Positions 1 to 10,448 of a DNA stretch of 64,000 nucleotides are shown one piece after another. The translations under genes and the position numbers were made by a program. Within the stretch, counting starts at the first letter, position 1. Each line of letters starts with the position of its first letter. Source of the stretch: Lottia gigantea (lineage: Eukaryota; Mollusca; Gastropoda; Lottiidae); contig NW_008710984.1 of the NCBI RefSeq assembly GCF_000327385.1, forward strand, positions 288,480-352,479, written 5' to 3'. The notes under the pieces were generated by a model. The model ran no database searches, had not been told where the DNA came from, and was given only the letters and a program-made list of their open reading frames with translations.

Positions 1-2
1 TT

Positions 3-986
3 TCACCCTCACCAGATGAACCGCCATTACAGATATCACCCAGCACTTGCACATCTGAGGATGTCAGAAGCAGTGAAACTGAGAATGACAGAGCATATCT
101 CAGCACCTATACATCTGACTATTCACCAACATCTGTGACCAGTACAAGCACCAGAGACACTGCACGACCATTTCTAGGCAATCTTAGTCAATATTTATTA
201 AAACCAAATGAGATTACAGGAAGTGATGAGGACAATGACCCTCATCCATCAACCATAGATATCCCACCTCCCATGAACCCATTAAGCTTGCGTAACATTT
301 TTAACATTGGTCAAACTACTTTAAATAGAGACAATGACACACCTCTTAGTACTCAAACAGGAGAAAATTCTTCATTAAATGGCACAAACTCATCCAAAAA
401 TGGAGAGAAAAGTTCTGGATATGGTAGTGAGCATGATCCAGAAAGATTTAGCACAGACGAAGCCTCAAGGTCACAGTCAAGGTCACAGTCTACATCGCCA
501 CCATCATATAGTGCTGTCATCAGAACTGGTCCAAACCAGATCAAACTGCTTCCAGCTGGTAAATTACAGCAAAGAGGGTTAATCAAGGACGGTCAAGGCC
601 GAGAATTGCAGAAACTCCTTGATGGTTTGCCAAGAATAGATGCTGGTTCATATGAAAGGAGTCCGATTCCCAGATTAACATCTGCTGTCAATGCACCAGG
701 AGGACTTCCTCCACCAAAACCATTAGAAGAATGTGCTGAAGAGAATGAAAGCATGCCATGCATAGATCGAAGCATGGAAGAAATCCCACAAGAAATTTCA
801 TCAAAAGAAACACCAAAGAAACCCAGCAGAAAGTCAAAAAGCAAAAGACCAAATAGTCTGGGTGTTTCAAAACATAGTCCAGACTCTCCAGTCTCAAATA
901 AAGACAGTAATTACCCAGACACTGCTAGTAAGAGATACAGTGCTCTTGAAAGGGCTCGTGCCATATTTGAAAGTGAAAGTTGCTGA
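3..986 (+). CDS. 3'-terminal coding exon of an unrecognised gene (partial)
   Basis: The frame is open from base 3 to the TGA at 984-986 (about 327 residues) and runs off the left edge, so the start and upstream exons are missing. The product is hydrophilic, rich in Ser, Pro, Asn and Lys, with no membrane segment, and looks like a disordered cytoplasmic tail. Visible features are a short Arg-Ser/Gln repeat (SRSQSRSQS, about 471-491), a PPSY motif (498-509) of the PPxY kind bound by WW domains, and a Lys-rich patch KKPSRKSKSKRP (817-852) that could be a nuclear localisation signal. It ends in ERARAIFESESC. Coding status rests on the long open frame and protein-like composition. I do not recognise the family; a receptor or scaffold tail is only a guess. 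It is tail to tail with CMPK2. Confidence 0.75.
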   Translation, partial: SPSPDEPPLQISPSTCTSEDVRSSETENDRAYLSTYTSDYSPTSVTSTSTRDTARPFLGNLSQYLLKPNEITGSDEDNDPHPSTIDIPPPMNPLSLRNIFNIGQTTLNRDNDTPLSTQTGENSSLNGTNSSKNGEKSSGYGSEHDPERFSTDEASRSQSRSQSTSPPSYSAVIRTGPNQIKLLPAGKLQQRGLIKDGQGRELQKLLDGLPRIDAGSYERSPIPRLTSAVNAPGGLPPPKPLEECAEENESMPCIDRSMEEIPQEISSKETPKKPSRKSKSKRPNSLGVSKHSPDSPVSNKDSNYPDTASKRYSALERARAIFESESC

Positions 987-2468
987 AATTTTCTTGTTAG
1001 TGATTATAATGTTGGTGTGAACTAATTTATTTTTGAAACTTTGGAACATTTATGGAATTTTAATCAATTGGAAGTCTTAACCCTCTTGTCAAAGTTTTCT
1101 GGTTATTTTAAATGTGTTGATGGTGTTGTGTTGAAGGACAAGCATAATATTGTTGTTTGTTAAAGTACATCACTTTTGTATAAACCCTAAATCAACAGTG
1201 AATCTAAATCATTGTGAACTTGATTAATCATACCTCATACTTACTTTAGATTCACAATTTTCCGAAAGTATACAAAAACATTTTTGGTGTATAGTTCTAT
1301 TGGAATTTTGTCCAGATATCTGGGAGTTTTCTTTTAACTTAATCAGATAAAAATTCAGAAATATATTTATCTGATAATGAAACTAAATTTAAAATTGATA
1401 GTAGTGATTGTCCTATCAGATGACTCGAACACATAGTTATAGAGAAAAAGAGCACCAGATTGGAAACTGGACAAAAAACAGTTAAACCATATTAATAATA
1501 GGTCTGATTTACAAGTCCCCCAAAAAACACTTGGAGTTTGAAATCCAAGATTTGTGCCACTTAGATAATCAATTAGAGGTAAGGTTTATATGTGGAGTGA
1601 TGCTTTTTATATTTAGTGACTTTAATAGAGATTTCAGTTTACAGTTTTAATGAATTCATGACTACTTATCTGTAGGGAACGTTTAGTTATGCTTCTCCAA
1701 TCAACCAAACAAATGATTTTGATTTCCAATTACTCAGAAGTAAAAGAGGCCTTTTATATTTCTTGTTTCACTTTCAATTTTCATATTGAAAAACAGAAAT
1801 CTAGCTGTCATTTTCTCTTTTGTGTATTTTGGAAAAAGTTCCATCTATAGTTTTAGACTGGAATTTCAATGTACTATTCCAGAAAAAATATTTAATGAAC
1901 CCAGTATATTTTCGACCTAGAATACCAATTATAAAGATATTGACCGATTAAAATTGTAAATATAGTGAAGTCTCTATGTTATTAGTTGTTTTTATATTAA
2001 TTTATTTAATATACAGTTAAAACAATGGTGCTCTTAATGTTGTTACATTATTCATTGTATGTTCATTATTTCATTATCAGTTTAGTTGCCAAAAATTATT
2101 TTCTTAAAACCATACAAAACCTATCTACTGTCAGCTGTGTGGTAACTGCAATACACTGAATTGCGTCCACTCAGCTTGAAAACAAGATCCAGTACATGTT
2201 GTAGATTATAAGCAAATGATGCCATAAATGTCAGTAGCAAAAGGTCTGGATGTTGCAGACTCCACTAGTTGTAAACGGATGTTGAAAATCCAGTTGTGCT
2301 CCTATTCTGCTAGTCAAGGTTGCAAATGGTACATGCATTAAAGGAAATAGGCGAAAGTTTATTTCTTTTATTTAACTCTAAAAATACATTATGTGTTCAT
2401 ATCATTGCTCAACTCTTTTCAGTGTTAATGTTGTTATTTTGTTTAAGTTGTGTACACTCTAAAATAAA
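987..2468 (+). other. Probable 3' UTR of the left gene
   Basis: This is AT-rich sequence with no open frame of note directly after the stop codon. A canonical AATAAA lies at 2463-2468, about 1.5 kb downstream, and is the best polyadenylation signal I see before the repeat region. The extent of the UTR is inferred. Confidence 0.4.
2463..2468 (+). terminator. Candidate polyadenylation signal
   Basis: AATAAA on the + strand, downstream of the gene ending at 986. Assignment is by position only. Confidence 0.35.
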
Positions 2469-2770
2469 TGATTTCACAATATTATTATTTAGTTAAGATA
2501 TAAGAGTTGGAATAATTCATGCCAATTCATTATGTCAGTTATGTTAAAATGTCAAACCTTTGATCTCTAGAACACTAGTCCAGAAATGATCTCTAAAACT
2601 GAGTATAAGTACATCATAACTATTGACATATAATTTGAAACATAAATCATAGATTCATTCAGGATATATAGGGACCATGTAGTAGATATGATCTTGAAGT
2701 AATAGTATTCGTAATTGCAAAAAAAAAAATTTGCCAATATGCTATAAATTCTCAGTTTCATCAGTATGTG

Positions 2771-2867
2771 TTAAAGGGATAGTGTGTGCCATTAGCTTTA
2801 TATCCAACTATGATTTAACTAACATTTAAAAAATATAACCTCAATTAGGTACACACTGCCACTTTAA
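2771..2867. mobile_element. Short TTAA-flanked inverted-repeat element (MITE)
   Basis: An element of about 89 bp (2775-2863) lies between TTAA at 2771-2774 and TTAA at 2864-2867. Its ends are imperfect inverted repeats: AGGGATAGTGTGTGCC on the left and, reverse-complemented, AGTGGCAGTGTGTACC on the right. TTAA target duplication is the hallmark of piggyBac-type transposition. It has no coding capacity and is presumably non-autonomous. Confidence 0.6.
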
Positions 2868-3857
2868 TTATCATTAATTATGCTGACAAAAATTGCTAAA
2901 AAATATACTTATATCCCTGGTAAGATTTTTGCGATCATAAGGCCATTTATAAATTTTTTAAGCATTATTTACTCAGTGCAATATAAACTTTTATTAAAGT
3001 CATTGAAAATTTACTAAATTATTAAAATATAATATAAAAGAGATTAACTATAATTTTATTAATTTTTTATGCAAATTTATGTAAACTATATAAATGTAAA
3101 TGAATTTATTGTATGCAAGCTTTGAATGTTGTGTGTGCGCTTGCTACTGCTTATACATATGTACATTTGATATTGTCTGAATGTCCTATTGAGGATTCAT
3201 CATATTGACATGTGCTGTGTGCATAATATTTATCTTTGATTCAAGATTTAACATAATGATGTAATACTGAAATTAGGTGGTTTAAGTACTATGTAGATTT
3301 TCCCAATGTTTTCTAAGCAGGAGGGTGTGGGCAGTTTGTATTACTTGTCTACCTGAATACTTATGTTTTTTTTCACCAACACAGTGTCCTTCCCAAGCCA
3401 TTGTAAAGTCACAAGTTTTAAATCTACTTTTCAAATTATGGGTATTCCCAAACAGCAATCAAATTTCTGAATATTTTTTGTAGAGTCTTCAATTTTGATA
3501 TATTTAAAAGTTCTTGTTATATGAGGATTTTGTTTTTGTTTCTATTGTGGCTTTAGTTATTGTTTATCAACATTTTAAGAGATATTTCATATATTAAGTA
3601 TTAATAAATATCTTCCAAAATTATCAGTGTCCTTGACCCAGCTTGGAAGGGCTGACATGGGAATAATAATCCAGGTAGGAATAAAAACCAAGGTCCTGTG
3701 TGCTAAGACTGTTCAACAGTTAGTGCCGACTAAGGCCTTGATATGGTTTCTTTTTTGGTCAATATCTCTTTGATGGTTCTGACTGATAATTTATGAATTT
3801 TAAACAATCAATAACCTGTCAGACAGTCTGTGCTTTCACATTTCCTGAAAGCACAAT

Positions 3858-4810
3858 AGAGGCTACAGTTTTTATCCGATCTTGATGAAACTAGGTATGC
3901 ATGTATATATTGATGAGAAAATGAAATGAATGGAGTTTTACGTCCTACTCTTCTGCACCATGTGGGCTAATGAAGACGGGCAACGCCATGCAGGGTGCGA
4001 AGAGGGAAATTTTGCCAGGACAGCGGCATTCGCCTTCTCTTTTTCGATTTCCAACCCTCGAGGGATCTCTATCGTGCACAGCCTGTAGAACACGGGGCCT
4101 CGGTTTATTGTCCCATCCGAACGACTAGACGCTTTTTTCATGTCAGCCCCTCTTACCTGCATCACTGATAGGGGGAAACCAGGTTGAAAGGTATTATCTC
4201 GACCTATGCCGGGATTGAACCCTGGACCTTCAGGTTAGCGAGCAAACGTCTAACTCACTAAGCCATTGCGGCTCCCTAATATGTTGATGAGATCTCAGTC
4301 AAGTTCAACATTGGTAATAATCGGATGAACACTTTCAGAGTTATTGCCCTTGACTAAGTAAAAAAATAGTCCCAAATCTGGATTGAATGCATGATAGAGG
4401 CCACAGTTTTTGTCCATCATACATGAAACTAGGTATGCATGTATATATTAATGAGATCTCAGTCGGGTTTGTATTTAGTAACAGTTGAATGAAGGGTTTC
4501 ATCGTAATTGCCATAACAACGCGTCAAATTGGCTCACAGGCACTATAGAATCTACAGTTTTTATCTAATCTTGATGAAACTTGGTACGTATGTATATATT
4601 ATTGAGATCTTGGTCAAGTTAGAAATGGGTAATAATAAGATGAACAGTTATTTCCCTTGTGTGTACCTAGATGAATGTTTGAATTTGATGATAATCTGAT
4701 GAACTGTTTCAGGTTTTGCCTTGACTTATATATATTTTTAAGATTATTTGACAATTCATTATTAAGCCACTAAAGACTTTGTTATCATTTCTGACAGCTG
4801 ATAGTGGGCG
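3858..4810 (+). repeat. Pearl-like element with about three ~160 bp core repeats, split by a SINE
   Basis: Three related units begin with a (c/t)acagtttttat-like string near 3864, 4400 and 4552. Each runs through TGATGAAACT(A/T)GGTA, GTATATATT and GAGATCT to a GATGAAC block; the first also has an AGAGTTATTGCCCTTGA block. If the inserted SINE is removed, spacing is about 155-162 bp. A fourth, partial unit follows to about 4720. The right side contains GTGGGCGTAT (about 4805), the inverse of an end seen in the related copy at 14366. Tandem ~160 bp cores are a known feature of molluscan pearl/CvA elements. Membership of that family is inference. Confidence 0.55.
3919..4277 (-). mobile_element. 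tRNA-derived SINE, apparently full length
   Basis: On the - strand the element starts near 4277 with a tRNA-like head. It has an A box TGGCTTAGTGAG and a perfect B box GGTTCAATCCC (about 4204-4214). The body is about 270 bp, and the end has AGGACGTAAAACTCCA followed by a short ATTTC-rich tail. It interrupts the first unit of the pearl-like repeat. Flanks carry a near-identical duplication, TATATTGATGAGA (3906-3918) and TAATATGTTGATGAGA (about 4277-4292), taken as the target-site duplication. An open frame over 3938-4165 is incidental. Confidence 0.75.
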
Positions 4811-4841
4811 TATGTTACCTTGCCTCTTTTTAATTAAGGAG

Positions 4842-4965
4842 CTATAAATGAATATTATGTTCTTTTAAAACAGCTATAGCTTTCTCCTGTACACTTTCTA
4901 CACTACCATTAGCATCTATCTCTATACAGCAGGGATTGCTCATTCTTTTATATGATTCATACAGC
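4842..4965 (-). CDS. CMPK2: CMPK2 coding exon 5, with stop
   Basis: Residues 433-472, then TAG at 4842-4844. It reads LYESYKRMSNPCC and ends KEHNIHL. Acceptor AATTGTAG|GCTG joins phase 2 to exon 4. Similarity to the vertebrate CMPK2 C-terminus (SYQRMENPGC) supports the join. An ATTAAA lies just past the stop, near 4830 on the - strand. Confidence 0.9.
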
Positions 4966-7900
4966 CTACAATTAATAAATTAACAGTCAAAATGCTATGG
5001 AACAGTTTTAACATTTATTAGTCAGCATATGTTAAATAATATTAATCTTAGGATTAATGCAGAAGGGAAAAATTTGGCCCATAAAAAAATCATATGCTTT
5101 TATTCTTCATCTTATCGTTTCATAAATCTTCCAGGTTCAAAAAACATTGAAGCAAAATGTTTTATTCGGCTATTTCATTACCATAGCTGACAAACATTTT
5201 TTATCAAATTTACACATATTCAATTCAGCTTTACAAAAAAAAAGGAACGGTAATGGTCACTATAGTGAAGGGTGAAACTTGTAAGGCAAGGCTCTTCACC
5301 TTTCCAGAGCACATAATCCACTTTGTGATTGAGTTAATCAACTACTTACATAGGATTCTTTACTAACCGTTTTCTGAAGAATAAGTCCTTATCTAAAGCT
5401 CTCTCTTCAAAGGTCATCTCTCCAGCTCGACCTGTCATACGCTGCTGTCTAGTTGATTCTGTAACTGATAGAAATAATACTAATGATGGTTTGAGTAAAG
5501 TTGATGGCCAGTTGTAAATGGGATGACCTTTTTCTGGTAAATCTGCAAAACTGGATTCATTAGCTATACCATATGCTGCTGTACTATGCCAATATCTGTT
5601 AAAAACCACAATAATAATATGCTTTTCAAATCAATAAATTATATAAACATTTAAAAAAAAACTCTTATTTTGGAAAATTTGGGAAAATCACAGTGTTTAA
5701 ATTAGGTTTAATGTTTTCTGGACAACTCATAGCCTCCATATGACCTGATGCTGATGTCACTAATATTAATACCAATTTTCAAAAGAACTATAAGTCTTCC
5801 TAATATACAAAGGTGCTGGAAACCTTTCTTGAATCACGTAAATTTCAACACTTGTGTATCTAAGCCCTTTCCAGGTACAAGAATTCTGTAATATGTGAAA
5901 AAATATATGCCCTACCTGTCCATTATAACTGGTCTTTGTTGGCATTCTTCTATAATATCTTGTGCTACTATATAATTACCAAGCTGATAGTAAGCTCTAG
6001 CCAGTATCTCTGGTAAACTGACAAAATATTTACGTAAATGTTGAATAACTGGTGGTGGTGTACAGTATTTAACAGCTCCTAATTTATTCACTAGAGTTTC
6101 TGTTAAAGTGGATTTTCCTACAAATTACACCAATTTACTGGTTTAAAACTTCTTTGAATAATTTCCAGAGTTATTGCCCTTGAGTTTCAATACATGTTCC
6201 AGATATGAAGAGATGTGTGGATTTTAGCCAACCACATATCTTGTAATATAACCAAATATCTGACTATGTATATCTATTCACAGTAATGCCAAACAGATAA
6301 TGAAAATAGCAATTGAAAATCCAAGAATTACTTTGTGTTGATGTTTACATACTTGGCCAGTAATATCTCTTTAAAATTTGTTTTTACAGAAGAAATTTTT
6401 TCAGTCATAACAATTGAAGCCAATTTCGGTTGCGTAATTTGTTTCTATCCAATGTAAGCTTAGAAAAATAAATTTTCATCAATGCAAAGCCATTCGAAGA
6501 CTATCAGTACTATTTTGAGGTATATATTTCTTTAATAACAATTCAAATTCATTAACAGAGATGAAAGGAGAGTGATTCTAATTCTCAAACTAAAAATCAA
6601 CAAAGATGTGAGGACGCTTCAACTTGATGATTGCAGGCCTCAACATACATAGTCATATCATTTGAAATTATACCATACCTGCCGCATCCAATCCTTCTAT
6701 AACAATAAAAGGAAATTTCTGAGTTTCAGTTTGCTTCGTCTTCTCTTTTTCTTTCTTGTAAATATTAATAACTTCCTCTACTTCAGGGATATTTTTATAC
6801 TGAAATATTTAATGACACATATGATATATGGATTACAGTTAGTTCATAATACCGATCCAAAGATAGTGAAACTTTGTCATTTTGCCCTATTGCTGGATCT
6901 TATTACAGTCATCTAAATATTGTTACATCAGAACTAGTCAATAGATATATGAATATATAGTTCTTTAAGGGGACAGGTGAGCCATTTAATTTAGTCATAC
7001 TTTAGTCTCAGATACAGTAATAGTGTTCACAGCTCACCGTTGAAATTTGAGCCTTAAAATCTATGTGTGTCCAGAATTATCTGTGTTTGAATCTTAAAAT
7101 GATGACTCGTGATTTTAAAGTAACATTCCCCTTTTTTTTGAAGGTCAGAATTTTTTTTGCTCAAATTTGCGAAAACTATACACCAAAATCTAAAGAAATG
7201 TATCTCTTTTCAGAAGTAAAAACCTGGCATCCATTTGTTCTGTTGAATTTTAGACTCCTTTGGGAATTATTAATAATCTCCTGTTAAATCATTGCTTGTG
7301 GCATCCTAATATTTGTAATATCTGTGAGAAAATATCATTCAAACCCAGCTTGGTGACAGCAGTCTTTATTTTAGAGGTACATATTTCCTGATTGTTGATG
7401 ATTCTGAACATCAGATTTTGATTCTTTAATGAACTGAAACTAAGATTTATCAATAAATCTAAGCCTTAGTTTTGTCATGTTCCTTCAGCTCAAAGATTAC
7501 CACATACTGTGTTAGACAATCTACTTAAGCTTATACCGGTACCTTATTTAATACATCCAGAGCCGTTTCAACCTCATGATAAACTGGACTTAATTCTTCT
7601 TTGTCACACACACTTTTCAAAATAGCTGCATTGATACTTCCATCCAATTTCCAAAATGATGACCCTGCTTCAACATTTGAGGAATCAACTGCAGTCAATG
7701 AAATTACACCTGACTCTTCACCATAAACATTAAGTTTGAATATTTCAATATTGTGACAGTCAACAGCGTTCAAATTGAGTTTTTGAATGTCTACTTCACT
7801 ACTAAAGAACGCACACAAGATTCTACTGTAACGACCCCCATAGACGTTACGATCTTTTTGATCTAGCCGCACATTAGTGTACCCCAAACAAAATGTCGGA

Positions 7901-8268
7901 TTATTTTTGCTTGATCTGAAAATTTCATTCAAATCCAAACATGACTGAATGTAACTGTGCTGTTCTGAATGGAAGATATCAAATTTCGACGAAAAAATGA
8001 TGCAAATTTTATTAACATTTTTCAAAAACTCTGTTGACCAAGAAACCTCTGGCAGAGCCTCTGAAATCGGGATATTCTGTACCGTTAAATTACTCTGAGC
8101 ATCACCATCGTTCAGTTTCATAAAATGCACAGTTTTATCCGGGAAACAGACAGAAAAATGTTCTTTGAACATTTTGTTGTAAACTAATGAAATATTGTTT
8201 GAAATAAATCGGTTTGACCTTAATCTATGCGCGAATAAACGACTGAGACTGATTTTTATAGAATTCAT
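4842..8268 (-). CDS. CMPK2: UMP-CMP kinase 2, mitochondrial (CMPK2), five exons
   Basis: Joined exons 8268-7543, 6799-6679, 6117-5916, 5595-5350 and 4965-4842 give an open frame of 472 residues (human about 449). The enzyme is a mitochondrial nucleoside monophosphate kinase acting on (d)UMP and (d)CMP; in vertebrates it feeds the CTP pool used by viperin. Residues 1-28 are rich in Arg, Ser and Asn and free of acids, like a mitochondrial presequence. Residues 29-242 form the weakly conserved N-terminal region. The thymidylate-kinase-like domain follows: P-loop G278-LDAA-G283-K284-S285, DRYWHS at 349-354, and an Arg-rich lid near 402-406. The C-terminus resembles the human SYQRMENPGC region (here SYKRMSNPCC). 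Each splice site keeps phase. The gene is head to head with viperin. Confidence 0.93.
5350..5595 (-). CDS. CMPK2: CMPK2 coding exon 4
   Basis: Residues 351-431 with split codons at both ends. It contains YWHSTAAYGIA, GHPIYNWP, the LVLFLSV strand and the lid RQQRMTGRAGEMTFEER. The donor AT|GTAAGT overlaps an in-frame TAA, so an unspliced reading would end falsely after KNPM. Confidence 0.93.
5916..6117 (-). CDS. CMPK2: CMPK2 coding exon 3
   Basis: Residues 284-349 with split codons at both ends (enters phase 1, leaves phase 2). It opens with KSTLTETL, completing the P-loop, and ends with RPVIMD, leading to the DRYWHS motif. The acceptor is TTTGTAG|GAAAATCC and the donor GGACAG|GTAGGG. Confidence 0.92.
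6679..6799 (-). CDS. CMPK2: CMPK2 coding exon 2 (first half of the P-loop)
   Basis: Residues 243-282 plus one base of 283. The acceptor is TTTCAG|TATAAA and the donor GCAG|GTATGG, phase 1. A Lys/Glu-rich linker leads into FPFIVIEGLDAA, the first beta strand and start of the P-loop. The junction with exon 3 falls inside the P-loop, between Gly and Lys. Confidence 0.92.
6965..7170 (+). mobile_element. TTAA-MITE family A, copy 1 (right side diverged)
   Basis: In CMPK2 intron 1. TTAA at 6965-6968 is followed by GGGGACAGGTGAGCCAT, then the family core: TTTAGTCTCAGA, CACAGCTCACCGTTGA, TTTGAGCCTTAAAAT and GTGTCCAGAATTATC. The core is shared with the copies near 11550, 30410 and 57561. The right end could not be placed. 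Confidence 0.55.
7543..8268 (-). CDS. CMPK2: CMPK2 coding exon 1
   Basis: Residues 1-242: the presequence and the N-terminal non-kinase region. ATG is at 8268. The donor at 7542 reads AAG|GTACCGG, phase 0; the frame stays open only three more codons, so splicing here is required. The N-terminal region is assigned to CMPK2 by its continuity with exon 2. Confidence 0.88.
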
Positions 8269-9965
8269 AACAAAGTGGAGACATGTTTAAAAGGGACGCA
8301 ACTCCATTACGAAATTCTATCTTCATTTTCTTTCATTTTTGAAAACTTTCCTATAAAATGTCTCATGAAAGCCTGACCAAATCTAAACCAACAATTAGTC
8401 AAAAATAGGCATGCAAACCCAAAAAATGGAGGGAGAAAAATGATTGCTAAAATGAGCTCGGGTACAATCATTAACCATAGAGTTATAACTCTTATGTCAT
8501 TAACATAAAAAAATTTTAGTGGTCTGAGTCTATTGAAGTGAAAATAAAAGTAGAAAACAACAAACATATTTCTTAGAACAATAACACAGCTCAATAACTA
8601 AATTGAAAAGAACAATCATCCAATATAATAAAGGTCCTATAAGGGCCTACAGCTAAATTAAGCATTATCATTATTTTCTGTGTAGGCCAAATCTAGGCCT
8701 ATGATAGAAGGCCATAGAACATAGGAATAGAATAGTGATCTATAGGCTATTGATATTGATCTGGTAATTTTCAATTGTATGTTATGATAAGCCTCATATC
8801 TAGCCTACACTTATCTGCTGACTTTTATTTGGAAATTACACATCATTATTTTCTGAGAATAGATTAGGTTCTTAGAATTCCCAGATACGTAGCCTATTAT
8901 GAATTCTAGTGTTCTCTTGTCATTATTAATCTTGAGGAAGGGAGTAAGTTAGGCTTCGTAAAGATTGATTTCGTAGACTGTGTTATTTGTTAGGCCTATA
9001 TTAATTCTATACATTACAAGGTAAGTAGAGTATACAGGGGGTTGTTGCTTTTTGTAATATTTTCATAAGCTAGACCAAAGTGGAGGTTGAAAATATTACA
9101 GACTAGCACAGGCTCGTAGCTACGGTATCAAAATAATAGCAATAGTTTCGTATTTAGGAGTATAATATGAAGTAATAAGTACACTTAAAGTTAATACCAA
9201 TAACTATCATCGAGCACACGACTGTGAGTGTAGCGTAGATGTCTAATACCAATAAAATAGAAGTAAGACCAAACAAAACGATTTTGGGGCCTATATTATA
9301 AAAAACATATGTTTCCGAAGCAATCAAAGCAATTGCGGTATGAATATTCAAGTATTTCCCCTACCTGATTGTCTAGATTGTTCTGAGTGTCTTTACCGTC
9401 GGCCCAGCTGTAAATGTAGGCCTACGGATAATCCGGGAAAGATCAATGACAAGAGGTTTGGCCAAGGACCAGCTGGTAAAAAGGATCCTTAGTTTTTCCT
9501 TTTTTTCCTTCTTTCTTATGCCTTGAAGGTCAAGGAAATTTTTAAAAGTTGTTTTACTAGATATTCCTAAAAGGTCAAGGATCTTTTTGGGGGTGTTGTG
9601 TCTACTGTCAGTGCTTTGTCACATAGTTATACGGAGCTGGGAGCCATCCATTGTCTTTATGTTTTGTGATGTTCTAAGATTTGTTCATTTCAAAAACAAG
9701 TGAGAAGCTGATCTACGTTCAAGTGGGTTCAATGGCAAAAAATCAGGATTTTTGTTATTCTGTCAAGTTACATATAAGCTTACATGTACCAGTACACAGT
9801 TTTCGATTGTAGGCTCTCCCTCCCGAGAAAAAACCAACGACATCGAATCAGTGTAAGGAAGGACATGACTAGGCTATTTGTTTTCATCTGAAACACCTGA
9901 TGCCAATCAGACGGATTTTAACACCGTATTATCATAAAACCCTTATGCATTTTTTTATTTTACAG
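8269..9965. promoter_or_regulatory. Shared upstream region of the divergent CMPK2-viperin pair
   Basis: This stretch of about 1.7 kb lies between the two start codons and must hold both promoters plus 5' UTR exons. One viperin UTR intron ends at the acceptor TTTATTTTACAG|TG (9965/9966), 11 bases before its ATG. Interferon-response-like half sites occur on both strands: TTCATTTTCTTTC at about 8321-8333 and GAAGTGAAAA at about 8535-8544. Each is at least one base off the GAAANNGAAA core. No TATA box is obvious. Several TAGGCCTA-like palindromes lie at 8640-9420. Functional meaning is inferred from the gene layout. Confidence 0.4.
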
Positions 9966-9976
9966 TGTACTCAAAA

Positions 9977-10448
9977 ATGTGGATGGAAATAGGCATTGTG
10001 GTTTTTGGAATTGTAGGATGTGTTGCTGTCTATCAACAGACATCTTCCCAGAAATGTCGTAGAAAGAAGGCGGAGTCAATAGAGAAACACGACCAGAATG
10101 GCAATATCATGTCTAAAACCAGAAACCAGTATCAGGCGACTAATTGCGACATTTCGAAACGATCAAAATATAACGACGCACATTGTTTTGACAATACTAA
10201 GAATGTAGCAGAAAACACGCAAGTTAGAAAGCAGAATTCGAAAGTGAAAGTCGAAGTGGAATTCGAAGAAAGAAATCAAATGCCCGAGAACCAGTCTAAA
10301 GAGCGCCAATCAAAACCCTTAAGTGTAAATTACCATTTTACTCGAAGATGTAATTATAAATGCGGCTTTTGTTTTCACACGGCGAAAACTTCTTTTGTTT
10401 TGCAAATTGACAAAGCCAAACTTGGATTAAAATTGCTGAAAAAAGCAG
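9977..10448 (+). CDS. RSAD2: Viperin coding exon 1
   Basis: Residues 1-157: hydrophobic anchor, charged linker and the C125-C129-C132 cluster motif within [23 protein letters not shown] at 9977 is chosen because the frame upstream has no other ATG and a splice acceptor lies at 9965. The donor is GCAG|GTAAATG, phase 1. Confidence 0.94.

Noticed and set aside
3938-4165. 75-codon open frame on the - strand
   Set aside because: It lies inside the body of the tRNA-derived SINE and has no protein features.
4200-4277. A tRNA gene on the - strand
   Set aside because: A and B boxes are present, but the acceptor stem does not close and the sequence continues into a SINE body with a tail and target duplication.
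8307-8594. 95-codon hydrophobic open frame on the - strand upstream of CMPK2
   Set aside because: The sequence is AT-driven Phe/Tyr-rich, has no splice link to CMPK2 and overlaps the likely promoter and 5' UTR.
9965-9976. Upstream GTG start for viperin
   Set aside because: The GTG straddles the splice acceptor CAG|TG, so those codons are not a natural start; ATG 9977 is the first in frame.
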